A stretch of 11,294 nucleotides of DNA from contig CANTWQ010000133.1 of the NCBI GenBank assembly GCA_947853365.1, positions 1-11,294 of the forward strand, in the 5' to 3' direction. Below are positions 1-6,845 of the stretch, one piece after another. Source of the stretch: an uncultured Bacilli bacterium (GTDB taxonomy: Bacteria; Bacillota_I; Bacilli_A; RF39; UBA660). The notes under the pieces are model-generated. The model saw nothing but the letters and a program-made list of their open reading frames with translations. It was not told the DNA's origin and searched no databases. Position numbers and translations under genes: made by a program. The first letter of the stretch is position 1; every line of letters starts with the position of its first letter.

Positions 1-107
1 GTAATTTTGATTTCTATAAATTGGTACCGATTGTAAGTAGAAACAAAGAATGTGGAAAGAATTGCAAGAACAACTAAAATGACTAGAATGATGATTACAA
101 TCATCAT
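1..107 (-). CDS. lemA: LemA-family membrane protein, N-terminal part (runs off the window)
   Basis: Only the first 35 codons are inside the window. Reading leftward from ATG at 107, the peptide has a hydrophobic helix at about residues 3-22 made of Ile, Val and Leu, followed by STYNRYQFIEIKI. A short N-terminal membrane anchor followed by a YN-containing segment that leads into a long helix is the typical start of LemA proteins, which are anchored in the membrane and have a helical domain outside or along it; their exact role is unknown. A GAGGTGG Shine-Dalgarno site (complement of 113-119) lies 5 nt before the start, which supports this start; a second ATG follows directly at 104. The gene follows gerQ on the same strand but has its own promoter and lies beyond a gerQ terminator. 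The family call rests on a short segment, so another small anchored protein is possible. Confidence 0.6.
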   Translation of the reverse strand, partial: MMIVIIILVILVVLAILSTFFVSTYNRYQFIEIKI

Positions 108-129
108 GAAAACCACCTCGATCATAATC

Positions 130-138
130 ATTATAACA
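130..138 (-). promoter_or_regulatory. Extended -10 promoter for lemA
   Basis: The minus strand reads TGTTATAAT, a perfect extended -10 box. The predicted transcription start is near 123, only a few bases before the GAGGTGG ribosome binding site (119-113). No clear -35 is seen; the region upstream is the gerQ terminator. Confidence 0.6.
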
Positions 139-166
139 AAGAAAAAAGAATGAAACAACATTCTTT
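139..166 (-). terminator. Intrinsic terminator of gerQ
   Basis: On the minus strand AAAGAATG (166-159) pairs with CATTCTTT (152-145) around a 6-nt loop, followed by a T run. The stem's first bases are the last two of the gerQ TAA stop. Confidence 0.75.
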
Positions 167-536
167 AATCAAGTTTTACAGCTTCATCAAATGTCACAAA
201 ATCTAAATAAACGGTCCATAATAGATTCCATTTTCCTGTATTAGGATCACTTACCAGTGCATAATCTCGTCCTGCGGCTTCAATAATTCCAGCAAACATG
301 CGATCTCTCCATTCGATCGAATCGGGATAAGACATATAAAAAGTAGCCAGTCTTCCTACGTTTTTTTCTAGAATGTTTTCGGCATAAGGATCTTGGGGAG
401 GATTTGGATCTGTTTGATTATTATTAGGCTGCATTGGCATATAGTTTGGCATATTCTGAATCGGCGGTTGTGTACTTTGACTAGGAATGGTAACTGGATC
501 CCGAAATATTGGATTTTGAAAATAATTTTGATTCAT
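165..536 (-). CDS. gerQ: Spore coat protein GerQ
   Basis: This 123-residue protein has two parts. Residues 1-50 are low complexity, rich in Asn, Gln and Pro, and hold no lysine. Residues 51-123 match the conserved GerQ domain: YAENILEKNVGRLATFYM, then FAGIIEAAGRDYALVSDP, TGKWNLLW and VYLDFVTFDEA near the end. In Bacillus, GerQ is an inner-coat protein needed for proper localisation and function of the cortex hydrolase CwlJ, and it becomes cross-linked by transglutaminase Tgl through lysines near its N-terminus. Those lysines are absent here; the only lysines are K58, K102 and K121. The protein is shorter than the Bacillus subtilis form (about 180 residues), with the loss in the variable N-terminal part. 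Its Shine-Dalgarno site is GGAAG just upstream. It is divergent from pduL and probably made in the mother cell. The family call is firm. Confidence 0.92.
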   Translation of the reverse strand: MNQNYFQNPIFRDPVTIPSQSTQPPIQNMPNYMPMQPNNNQTDPNPPQDPYAENILEKNVGRLATFYMSYPDSIEWRDRMFAGIIEAAGRDYALVSDPNTGKWNLLWTVYLDFVTFDEAVKLD

Positions 537-565
537 AATATCTTCCTTTCTCGAATTACATTAAA

Positions 566-573
566 AATTTATG
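566..573 (-). promoter_or_regulatory. Possible mother-cell (sigma-E/K-like) -10 for gerQ
   Basis: The minus strand reads CATAAATT, which fits the CATANNNT core of mother-cell sigma factors, about 30 nt before the gerQ start codon. No good -35 is seen 14-16 nt upstream, so this is weak. It is suggested because gerQ is a mother-cell gene in Bacillus and no sigma-A -10 is seen here. Confidence 0.25.
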
Positions 574-609
574 CCAAACCGAAAAGAGATAGAACAAAAT
601 AATAAGCTA

Positions 610-618
610 TGTTATAAT
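610..618 (+). promoter_or_regulatory. Extended -10 promoter for pduL
   Basis: TGTTATAAT is a perfect extended -10, the same nonamer as at lemA. The -35 region is poor. The predicted start is near 625, which falls on the AGGAAGGAG ribosome binding site (624-632), giving a leader of about 14 nt before ATG at 639. Confidence 0.65.
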
Positions 619-638
619 GAAAAAGGAAGGAGAATTAT

Positions 639-1202
639 ATGCAGACAACTGTTGGAATTTCCAATCGTCATATTCATTTAACCAAAGAAGATTTACAAAT
701 ATTGTGTGGTATTGATACGTTAGAAGAAGCACGTCCTCTAACACAACCAGGTCAATTTGCATCTACACTAAAACTAACCATTCAAACGCCAAAAAACAAA
801 ATCGAAAACGTTCGTGTTTTGGGACCGACAAGAAGTTATACCCAAGTAGAAATCTCTAAAACAGATGCCTATACGTTAGGAATTGATCCTCCTGTTCGAG
901 AGTCCGGAGATGTGAAAGGGGCTGCACTCATAACGATTCTAGGTCCAAAGGGAACGATTACCAGAGACTGTGCCATTATTGCAACAAGACACATTCATAT
1001 TGATCATGAAACGAGAGAAAAGCTAGGACTTTTAGATGTATCAAAAGTAAAAGTAAGATTATTTGGAGCCAAAGGTGGCCTCATCGATGCCGTTAGTATC
1101 AAAGAAACCAATCCTGCTTATTTTGAATTACATCTAGATACCGATGATGGCAATGCCCATCTTCTAAAGAATGGCGATACGGTGGAAATTATAAAAGAGT
1201 AA
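639..1202 (+). CDS. pduL: Phosphate propanoyltransferase / phosphotransacetylase, PduL type
   Basis: PduL enzymes convert acyl-CoA and phosphate to acyl-phosphate and CoA, in propanediol-degrading microcompartments or, in organisms lacking Pta, as the general phosphotransacetylase for acetate/ATP formation. The 187 residues carry the family's full motif set: SNRHIHLT (H11 and H13), LTQPGQFA (34-41), NVRVLGPTRSYTQVEIS with E71, PVRESGDVKG, ATRHIHID (H118 and H120) and ELHLDTDDGNAH (H165). The His and Glu residues match the known two-zinc site of this family. There is no N-terminal extension before the first motif, so no encapsulation peptide, and no shell-protein gene is nearby; I infer a cytosolic, Pta-like role. 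It is a single-gene unit with its own promoter and terminator, divergent from gerQ. The substrate (acetyl versus propionyl) cannot be told from sequence. Confidence 0.93.
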   Translation: MQTTVGISNRHIHLTKEDLQILCGIDTLEEARPLTQPGQFASTLKLTIQTPKNKIENVRVLGPTRSYTQVEISKTDAYTLGIDPPVRESGDVKGAALITILGPKGTITRDCAIIATRHIHIDHETREKLGLLDVSKVKVRLFGAKGGLIDAVSIKETNPAYFELHLDTDDGNAHLLKNGDTVEIIKE

Positions 1203-1207
1203 AAAAG

Positions 1208-1236
1208 AAACTTCAATGAAATAAGTTGAAGTTTTT
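1208..1236 (+). terminator. Intrinsic terminator of pduL
   Basis: AAACTTCAA (1208-1216) pairs perfectly with TTGAAGTTT (1226-1234) around a 9-nt loop, ending in a T run. It starts 6 nt after the pduL stop. Confidence 0.8.
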
Positions 1237-1294
1237 AAATATCATAGAAAAATAATCATGAACCGGTATATTGATGCATACATTTTTTCATCTA

Positions 1295-1323
1295 TTGCTA
1301 GATCACAAAAAACATGATATGGT
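1295..1323 (+). promoter_or_regulatory. Probable promoter of the lipoprotein gene
   Basis: TTGCTA (1295-1300) and TATGGT (1318-1323) are 17 nt apart, each matching 4 of 6 consensus bases. The predicted start near 1330 sits directly before the AAGGAGGGAG ribosome binding site (1332-1341). Confidence 0.4.
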
Positions 1324-1344
1324 AAAGTTATAAGGAGGGAGAAA

Positions 1345-1815
1345 GTGAAAAAGGCTTTAAAAATAGGAGTTGCAATACTGGCGGTAATCTTAATGGTGGG
1401 ATGCGGAACGACCGAAGATTATGTTTTGAAATGTACTTTACAACAAAACGATGTCATTAACCATTATAAAATATCTTCTACTTATGAGATTACAACCGAT
1501 GGAAAAATTGCGAAAAAAGTAAAAACAACAGAAGTGGTCACAAGTGAAGAAAAACTTATCCTAGATGGTTTTGAACAAACGTTAAGACAAACCTATGACG
1601 CTGCCAATGAGGCATACGGTGGGTATACCGTCAATATCATAAGAGGAGAAGATAATGTCACTTCAGAAGTAGAGATTGACTATTCTGTTATTAACATGGA
1701 GCAATTTTTAGAAGATCAACCAGCAATGAAAAACTATACGAACGATCAAAAACAGTTAACTTTGGCAGGAATCAAAGCAATGTATACCACGATGGGCGCA
1801 ACTTGTGAAGACTAA
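1345..1815 (+). CDS. Small secreted lipoprotein, possibly YehR/DUF1307-like
   Basis: This 156-residue protein starts with GTG, supported by the strong AAGGAGGGAG site just upstream. The N-terminus has two lysines, a hydrophobic stretch (residues 7-18) and MVGC, a lipobox ending at C20, so it should be lipidated and held on the outer face of the membrane. The mature part is hydrophilic and looks beta-rich in its first half; a later segment, GGYTVNIIRGED followed by VEIDYSVINMEQFL, resembles the pattern of YehR-like lipoproteins (DUF1307). That likeness is by eye and uncertain. Two other cysteines, C30 and C154, near the two ends of the mature chain could form a disulphide. No enzymatic motif is seen. 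It is monocistronic and converges on the PBP gene, sharing its terminator. Function is unknown. Confidence 0.7.
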   Translation: MKKALKIGVAILAVILMVGCGTTEDYVLKCTLQQNDVINHYKISSTYEITTDGKIAKKVKTTEVVTSEEKLILDGFEQTLRQTYDAANEAYGGYTVNIIRGEDNVTSEVEIDYSVINMEQFLEDQPAMKNYTNDQKQLTLAGIKAMYTTMGATCED

Positions 1816-1840
1816 AAGAAGCATCTTTTCGCTTCTTTTT
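1814..1840. terminator. Bidirectional terminator shared by the lipoprotein and PBP genes
   Basis: AAAAGAAGC (1814-1822) pairs with GCTTCTTTT (1831-1839) around an 8-nt loop, with a T run on the plus side and a shorter one on the minus side. Each arm overlaps the stop codon of the gene it serves; only 23 nt separate the two coding regions. Confidence 0.8.
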
Positions 1841-3785
1841 AGTTTTCTGTATTTTCAAACACAGTTTCTTCTCCCGTTGGCTCCGTACCTTTAATATAGT
1901 ACATCAATTTTCTTTTCGTATCACTTGCCGTTGCCGGTTTTCCAGTAATCGGATTTACAATCATTCCGACCACATTATTTGGAATTTCATACCAATGCTC
2001 TTCTTTTCCCTCTAAAAAGGATTCCATGCTATCCGCCCAAATATTTCTGGAATACTTATAATCCGTTGCTTCTAGGTCATGATTATCATCATATCCGCAC
2101 CAAACCGCAGTAACAACATCAGGATTATAACCAATCGACCAATGATCCGTATTTGTCGTTCCCGATTTTAAAGCGTATTTTTTGGTTAATCTTGATTGCA
2201 AATTGATGGCGGTCGGATAATTATAATCAATAAACGTTGCATCATATGTTGTTGTTAATAATTCATCCATAATAAACGTAAGGCTAGAATTTAATACTTG
2301 CGTTTTTACTTCTTTTTTTTCATAAATGACATTTCCTGAGAGATCTTCCACCCGTAAAATAAGATGTGGTTCTACACGGTAGCCATTATTAGCAAAGGCA
2401 GCATATCCACCGGCCATTTCCATAATGTTGATTTCGGCAGTACCAAGGGGTAAAGATGGTACTGTCTGCAAATCGGCCGTAATACCAACTCGTTTTGCCA
2501 TTTCCACCAACACATCTTCTCCTAAAAACATGTGTGTTTTCACCGCGTAGATATTATCAGAATATGCAATTGCCGTAGCAAGAGAAATGGGTTGATTGCC
2601 GTAAGTACCTCCATAATTTTGAGGCGTGTACGTTTGATTATTAGAAAAAGTAAAAGTGGTTTCTTGACTGGTAAACGTTGTACTGGCCGTAAAGCCATTT
2701 TCTAGAGCCGCGTAATATAAGAATGGCTTCATTGTCGATCCGACCTGTCTTTTGGATTGCACTGCCCGATTAAATTGGGAAGTATTGTAATCTCTTCCTC
2801 CCACCAAGGCAATAATTCTACCTGTATTGGGTTCCATCATCACACTTGCCACCTGTAAATCGGAATCTGGCATATTATCGCGAATGGCTTTTTCTAGCTT
2901 TGTTTGTGCATCCATTTGCAAACTCGTATAGATACGGATACCACCAGTTTCTAAATAAGAAGAAGGAATTTCCTCGATACTTTCCAATTCGCGCATAACG
3001 GCATCCTGATAATACATAATCGTCGATAATTGTTCATGTTCTTTTTCTCCAATGAAATGTAATGGTTCTATTTTGGCTTGTTCATACTCTTCTTCGCTAA
3101 TCACACCTGCATTTTTCATATTGAGCAAAATATATTGCTGCCGATTGGTTGCAACCTCCAAATTTACCAAAGGTGAATAATTAGAAGGTGATTTTGGAAT
3201 ACCAACCAACATGGCCGCTTCCGCAATGGATAAATCTTTAGCATGTTTTCCAAAATAAAACTGAGAAGCATTTTCAATTCCATACATGCCATGTCCATAA
3301 TTGATCGTATTTAAATAACCCTCCAAAATTTCATCTTTGTCATAATGAACCTCTAACTGAATAGTAAGCCACATTTCTTCAATTTTTCGACTCCATGTTT
3401 TATCAAAATCCAAGAACAAATTTTTGGCATATTGTTGGGATATCGTCGATGCTCCTTCTTTTCTAGATTGTGTTGTAAAATTTACATAAAGAGCCTTTAA
3501 AATACGTAAGAAATCAAATCCATGATGCTGATAAAACTTTTTATCCTCTGTAACAATTGTCGCATCGATCACATGTTGTGAAATATCATTCAAACTCACC
3601 CATTCTTGTGTTCCGCTTCCTTGAAAAAACAACTGATTGCTACTATCATACATCATAAAAGCATTGGCACTTTTAATTTCTAGTTTAGGAGACATTTTGG
3701 CATATCCATAAAGTGCAAAAACAAAAATCAATAAAGCCCCAGCCAAATACATTGACCATTTAAAACATTTTTTTAAAATATGCAT
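1839..3785 (-). CDS. Class A penicillin-binding protein (bifunctional transglycosylase/transpeptidase, PBP1A type)
   Basis: This 648-residue enzyme polymerises lipid II into glycan strands and cross-links their peptides on the outer face of the membrane. A short cytoplasmic tail is followed by one membrane helix (about 11-29). The glycosyltransferase 51 domain has EDKKFYQHHGFD (catalytic E80), GASTISQQYAKN (111-122), RKIEEMWLTIQLE (133-145) and KDEILEGYLN (150-159). The transpeptidase domain has the SxxK box STMK (nucleophile S350, K353), the SxN box SDN (409-411) and KSG (540-542) in place of the commoner KTG. All catalytic residues are present and the length is typical, with no extra C-terminal domain beyond a short acidic tail. 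The ribosome binding site GGAGG lies just before ATG. It is monocistronic, divergent from the YwiB-like gene. Whether it serves vegetative growth (ponA-like) or spores (pbpF/pbpG-like) cannot be decided. Confidence 0.95.
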   Translation of the reverse strand: MHILKKCFKWSMYLAGALLIFVFALYGYAKMSPKLEIKSANAFMMYDSSNQLFFQGSGTQEWVSLNDISQHVIDATIVTEDKKFYQHHGFDFLRILKALYVNFTTQSRKEGASTISQQYAKNLFLDFDKTWSRKIEEMWLTIQLEVHYDKDEILEGYLNTINYGHGMYGIENASQFYFGKHAKDLSIAEAAMLVGIPKSPSNYSPLVNLEVATNRQQYILLNMKNAGVISEEEYEQAKIEPLHFIGEKEHEQLSTIMYYQDAVMRELESIEEIPSSYLETGGIRIYTSLQMDAQTKLEKAIRDNMPDSDLQVASVMMEPNTGRIIALVGGRDYNTSQFNRAVQSKRQVGSTMKPFLYYAALENGFTASTTFTSQETTFTFSNNQTYTPQNYGGTYGNQPISLATAIAYSDNIYAVKTHMFLGEDVLVEMAKRVGITADLQTVPSLPLGTAEINIMEMAGGYAAFANNGYRVEPHLILRVEDLSGNVIYEKKEVKTQVLNSSLTFIMDELLTTTYDATFIDYNYPTAINLQSRLTKKYALKSGTTNTDHWSIGYNPDVVTAVWCGYDDNHDLEATDYKYSRNIWADSMESFLEGKEEHWYEIPNNVVGMIVNPITGKPATASDTKRKLMYYIKGTEPTGEETVFENTEN

Positions 3786-3801
3786 AAATACCTCCGTTCA
3801 A

Positions 3802-3807
3802 GTTATA
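3802..3807 (-). promoter_or_regulatory. -10 box for the PBP gene
   Basis: The minus strand reads TATAAC, 5 of 6 consensus bases, with no clear -35. The predicted start near 3795 falls at the GGAGG ribosome binding site (3795-3791), so the leader would be about 10 nt. Confidence 0.45.
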
Positions 3808-3853
3808 GTATCCGAAGAAACAAAAAAATTATGTATGCAAACAAGAACATTTA

Positions 3854-3862
3854 TGCTATAAT
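3854..3862 (+). promoter_or_regulatory. Extended -10 promoter for the YwiB-like gene
   Basis: TGCTATAAT is a perfect extended -10 and is identical to the box before rpmE. The -35 position is weak (TATGCA, 3834-3839). The start near 3869 gives a leader of about 18 nt to ATG at 3887. It may also drive rpoE by read-through, as no terminator is seen between them. Confidence 0.65.
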
Positions 3863-3886
3863 TCGTTTCAAGAAATTGGTGATAAA

Positions 3887-4243
3887 ATGAAAGTAAAATT
3901 AACTGGTTACATCAAAAATCAATCATATCAAGAAGACATTGATACTTTGGCAATTTATCAAGATCAAAAACTATATTGGAAGCAAGGTGAATTTCGCCAA
4001 ATGATCGATTTCTCTTTAAAAAAAATGATAAGAGAAAACAAAGAATATAAAATAATATTGACATTTGCTGAAAAGGAAGATAAAATCTTGAATTGTAAGT
4101 TGAAAACGGCCGCATTCAACCTGGATTTGCCTTACCGTATCCGCGCCGTAAAAAACGACAAAAACACCTTTTTCTTGCAATATGAAATAATAACCAACGA
4201 AAAAGAATCACAACCAATCGAATTCGTATTATTTTGGCAATAA
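3887..4243 (+). CDS. Small beta-rich protein, probably YwiB/DUF1934 family
   Basis: This 118-residue protein has no signal peptide and no membrane segment. It is lysine-rich and shows alternating hydrophobic residues typical of successive beta strands: MKVKLTGYI at the start, then LAIYQDQKLYWKQ, YKIILTFAE, NTFFLQYEI and PIEFVLFWQ at the end. DUF1934 proteins such as YwiB form a small lipocalin-like barrel, are about 120-140 residues long, and in many Bacilli sit just upstream of argS and rpoE. The shape and the place before rpoE fit that family, though argS is absent here. The gene starts at ATG 3887 after a modest GGTGAT site. The biochemical role of the family is unknown. I rate the family call as plausible, resting mostly on context. 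Confidence 0.6.
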   Translation: MKVKLTGYIKNQSYQEDIDTLAIYQDQKLYWKQGEFRQMIDFSLKKMIRENKEYKIILTFAEKEDKILNCKLKTAAFNLDLPYRIRAVKNDKNTFFLQYEIITNEKESQPIEFVLFWQ

Positions 4244-4269
4244 AAAGGATACATATTCTAAAATGTGCA

Positions 4270-4275
4270 TATAAT
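4270..4275 (+). promoter_or_regulatory. -10 box for rpoE
   Basis: A perfect TATAAT lies 27 nt after the stop of the upstream gene; no recognisable -35 is present. The start near 4282 gives a leader of about 40 nt. This and the lack of a terminator mean rpoE may be both read through and independently transcribed. Confidence 0.5.
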
Positions 4276-4322
4276 ACTTGCAGAAAAAACATAATGATAA
4301 AAGCATTGTGGTAGGAGGATTT

Positions 4323-4763
4323 ATGAGTATTAAAGATATGAGTCGTGAAGATTTAGAATTATTATCAAATAAAGATATTACTAATCTATTATTGACGGAA
4401 AAAGGCAAACAAAATACAGCAGAATTATATAAAGAAATTATTCGTTTATTAGGATTGCCGGCCTCAACATTTGATCAAAAAATAGGTGATTATTACACCA
4501 CATTAACGACCGATAAAAGATTTATTCTGTTAGAAGATGGAACATGGGATTTGCGTAGTAGACACACATCAGATAAGGTTTTAACAGCACTTGATGAGGA
4601 AGAAGAAGAACTGGATGAATTAAAGGATGAAGAAGAGGAAGAAGAGGAAGAACCAACATTTGATGATACCTCTGATAGCGATGACGATGATTTTGATGAC
4701 ACAGAAGATGATTTAAAAGATTTAGTTGTCATCGATGAAGATGAAATGGATTTAGAACAATAA
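4323..4763 (+). CDS. rpoE: DNA-directed RNA polymerase delta subunit
   Basis: Delta is an auxiliary RNA polymerase subunit of Bacilli that weakens non-specific DNA binding, speeds recycling and makes transcription more sensitive to initiating NTPs. The chosen ATG follows AGGAGG (4313-4318) by 4 nt and gives 146 residues; an in-frame TTG at 4278 has no such site. Residues about 8-80 form the folded HARE-type helical domain: SREDLELLSNKDITNLLL, AELYKEIIRLLGL, then KRFILLEDGTWDLR. Residues 90-146 are a tail of almost only Asp and Glu, typical of delta and thought to mimic nucleic acid. The tail is coded by GAA/GAT-type repeats. It precedes prfA, whereas in Bacillus subtilis rpoE is followed by pyrG, which is missing here. 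Family call is firm. Confidence 0.93.
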   Translation: MSIKDMSREDLELLSNKDITNLLLTEKGKQNTAELYKEIIRLLGLPASTFDQKIGDYYTTLTTDKRFILLEDGTWDLRSRHTSDKVLTALDEEEEELDELKDEEEEEEEEPTFDDTSDSDDDDFDDTEDDLKDLVVIDEDEMDLEQ

Positions 4764-4785
4764 TCACAGAGTCTCTGTGATTTTC
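4762..4785 (+). terminator. Intrinsic terminator of rpoE
   Basis: AATCACAGA (4762-4770) pairs perfectly with TCTGTGATT (4774-4782) around a 3-nt loop and is followed by a short T run. The stem begins at the second base of the TAA stop. Confidence 0.75.
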
Positions 4786-4796
4786 TGTTGAGAGTA

Positions 4797-4825
4797 TAGA
4801 AAAAGGCCAAAAATTATGATACAAT
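4797..4825 (+). promoter_or_regulatory. Promoter of prfA-prmC
   Basis: TAGAAA (4797-4802) and TACAAT (4820-4825) are 17 nt apart, with TGA before the -10 making it an extended -10. The start near 4832 leaves about 19 nt of leader, including AGGAGGG (4839-4845) 5 nt before ATG. Confidence 0.6.
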
Positions 4826-4850
4826 AGAAACGATTTTTAGGAGGGATAAG

Positions 4851-5912
4851 ATGATTGAAAGATTAGATGCCATCAATAATCGCTATGACGAGATCAATTC
4901 TTTACTTATGCAACCAGAAACCTTATCAGATATGGAAAAGACCAAAACCCTTTCCAAAGAATTATCGGATTTAGAAGAAACCGTAACCATGTATCGCAAG
5001 TATCAGAAAGTACAAAAAGATTTAGAAGAAGCAATAGAAATGTCAAAAGATCCAGAATTGGGTGAAATGGCCAAAGAGGAAGCAACCGCATTAAAGGCTC
5101 AAAAAGAATTGATAGAACACCAATTGGAAGTATTATTGATTCCAAAAGATCCCAACGATGGAAAGAACGTTATTATGGAAATCCGTGGTGCCGCCGGAGG
5201 CGATGAAGCAAATATCTTTGCGGGAGATCTTTTCCGCATGTATCAAAAATATGCCGAAAAACAAGGATGGAAAATTTCAATTACCGATGCCAACGAAGGA
5301 ACCTCTGGTGGTTTTTCCCAAATTGAGTTTATTGTAAAAGGGGAAAATGTTTATTCCAAATTAAAGTATGAATCTGGCTCTCACAGAGTGCAAAGAGTAC
5401 CAGAAACGGAAGCCAATGGTCGAATTCAGACGTCGACCGCCACAGTATTAGTGATGCCCGAAGCAGAAGATGTCAACATTGAAATCAATCCTCAAGATTT
5501 AAGAATCGATATCTATCGTAGTAGTGGATGTGGAGGCCAAGGAGTCAATACGACCGATAGTGCCGTACGGATTACGCATATTCCAACGGGAACAGTAGTT
5601 ACTTGTCAAAACGAACGAAGCCAAATACAAAATAAAGAGCAGGCGATGAAAGTATTAAAAGCCAGATTATATGAAGCCGAACGTATGCGACAAGAAGAAG
5701 AACTCGGACAAACCAGAAAAAGTAAGATCGGAACAGGATCGCGGGCCGAAAAAATAAGGACCTATAACTATCCACAAAATCGAGTTACAGATCATCGAAT
5801 CGGATACACTAGCAACAATTTAGATCGTGTTATGAACGGAGATTTAGAAGACTTAATCGAAGCACTCATTACCGAAGATCAAAAAAGACAAATGGAAAAA
5901 GAAGTAGAATGA
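4851..5912 (+). CDS. prfA: Peptide chain release factor 1 (RF1)
   Basis: RF1 reads UAA and UAG at the ribosomal A site and triggers hydrolysis of peptidyl-tRNA. The 353 residues are of normal length. An N-terminal coiled region (about 1-95) precedes the core. The codon-reading loop holds PET at 184-186 within [15 protein letters not shown], the PxT form of RF1 and not the SPF of RF2. The GGQ catalytic motif is at 228-230 in [20 protein letters not shown]. The C-terminal basic part [20 protein letters not shown] is typical. Its stop TGA overlaps the prmC start as ATGA, so the two genes are translationally coupled; PrmC methylates the Gln of GGQ, so the pair is functional as well as physical. 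Its own stop is TGA, which needs RF2, encoded elsewhere. Confidence 0.98.
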   Translation: MIERLDAINNRYDEINSLLMQPETLSDMEKTKTLSKELSDLEETVTMYRKYQKVQKDLEEAIEMSKDPELGEMAKEEATALKAQKELIEHQLEVLLIPKDPNDGKNVIMEIRGAAGGDEANIFAGDLFRMYQKYAEKQGWKISITDANEGTSGGFSQIEFIVKGENVYSKLKYESGSHRVQRVPETEANGRIQTSTATVLVMPEAEDVNIEINPQDLRIDIYRSSGCGGQGVNTTDSAVRITHIPTGTVVTCQNERSQIQNKEQAMKVLKARLYEAERMRQEEELGQTRKSKIGTGSRAEKIRTYNYPQNRVTDHRIGYTSNNLDRVMNGDLEDLIEALITEDQKRQMEKEVE

Positions 5913-6730
5913 CCGTCGAAGATTTAATTATATTTGGCAAAAAACATCTGTCCAAAACACATGCTGAGATGCTCCTTGCTTCTCTTCTTGGTTGTAATAC
6001 ACTCGAGTTGTTGTTGAAATTAGACGAGATAGTTCCGGAAGATATCATGAAACGCTACCAACAGCAAATCATCGCTTTAGAACAGAAAAAACCAATCCAA
6101 TATGTGATTGGTAATGTCAATTTTTATGGGCAAACATTTGATATTAACGAAAATGTCTTGATTCCCCGTTTTGAAACCGAAGAATTGGTCGAACAAACTG
6201 TATCTAAAATAAAAAAACACTTCCCCCATCCTATTTCGATGATCGATTTAGGAACTGGATCTGGTGTGATTGGTTTAACTATAAAACGCCTCTTACCAAG
6301 CTCCCAAGTGACAATGGTCGATATTAGTACGGCTGCTTTAGAAGTCGCTAAACAAAATGCAGAAAAACAGCAATTAGAAGTGACCTTCATCGAAAGTGAT
6401 ATGTGGGATCGTGTTTCTGAAGCCTATGATGTCGTTATTAGTAATCCACCTTATATCAAAACAAACGAAGAAATTGATCCACTCGTGAAAGATAACGAAC
6501 CATCTTTAGCACTATATGGGGGCGAAGATGGATTGGATTGTTATCGTAAAATATTGAAAGATATTAGACCGCATCTAAAAAAAGATTATCTCATTGCATT
6601 TGAAATCGGGTGTGATCAAAAAGAAGCACTATCAAAATTAGTTCGAACAATATTGCCTGATGCCGATATTGAGTGTATCCAAGATCTCCAAGGTCGAGAT
6701 CGCATCTTTTTCGTTACCAATCATTCCTAA
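5909..6730 (+). CDS. prmC: Release factor glutamine methyltransferase
   Basis: PrmC transfers a methyl group from S-adenosylmethionine to the side-chain amide of the Gln in the GGQ motif of RF1 and RF2, raising their release activity. The 273 residues have the family layout: a helical substrate-binding domain (1-80), the PRFET variant of the PRPET box at 86-90, the SAM-binding glycine loop DLGTGSG at 113-119, an acidic ribose contact D138 at the end of VTMVD, and the catalytic NPPY at 179-182. The start overlaps the prfA stop as ATGA and has only a weak AGAAG upstream, pointing to translational coupling. A strong terminator follows, ending the two-gene operon. In Bacillus subtilis the same pair stands just before the spoIIR region, as here. 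Confidence 0.97.
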   Translation: MTVEDLIIFGKKHLSKTHAEMLLASLLGCNTLELLLKLDEIVPEDIMKRYQQQIIALEQKKPIQYVIGNVNFYGQTFDINENVLIPRFETEELVEQTVSKIKKHFPHPISMIDLGTGSGVIGLTIKRLLPSSQVTMVDISTAALEVAKQNAEKQQLEVTFIESDMWDRVSEAYDVVISNPPYIKTNEEIDPLVKDNEPSLALYGGEDGLDCYRKILKDIRPHLKKDYLIAFEIGCDQKEALSKLVRTILPDADIECIQDLQGRDRIFFVTNHS

Positions 6731-6737
6731 CATGGCA

Positions 6738-6767
6738 AAAAAGAAAGCAATCTGTCGCTTTCTTTTT
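6738..6767 (+). terminator. Intrinsic terminator of prfA-prmC
   Basis: AAAAAGAAAGC (6738-6748) pairs perfectly with GCTTTCTTTTT (6757-6767) around an 8-nt loop; the 3' arm serves as the T run. Confidence 0.85.
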
Positions 6768-6807
6768 GTATAAATAAAAAAATCAATCAACGAAAGAATA
6801 AAACGAT

Positions 6808-6814
6808 CATTCTA
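6808..6814 (+). promoter_or_regulatory. Possible forespore (sigma-F/G-type) -10 for spoIIR
   Basis: CATTCTA fits the CATNNTA core of forespore sigma factors. A start near 6821 would place the AAAGGTGA site (6833-6840) about 12 nt in. The -35 is poor: the best match to GHATR, near 6784-6788, has three of five bases. Support comes from spoIIR being a sigma-F gene in Bacillus and from the lack of a good sigma-A promoter here. Confidence 0.35.
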
Positions 6815-6845
6815 GCACCAAAACGAATTTAGAAAGGTGATAGAA

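Noticed and set aside
4278..4322. N-terminal extension of rpoE from TTG at 4278
   Set aside because: The start lies just after the -10 box, before the likely transcription start, and lacks a ribosome site; ATG 4323 has AGGAGG.
4493..4810. Serine-rich open frame on the minus strand
   Set aside because: It is the reverse reading of the GAA/GAT codons of the delta tail and has no ribosome site.
540..5912. Mycoplasma-type genetic code (TGA as tryptophan), suggested by the compact Mollicutes-like style
   Set aside because: prfA and the esterase end in TGA at the expected family length, and tryptophans are coded by TGG.
6837..6845. GTG start of spoIIR at 6837
   Set aside because: It overlaps the AAAGGTGA ribosome site used by ATG 6846.
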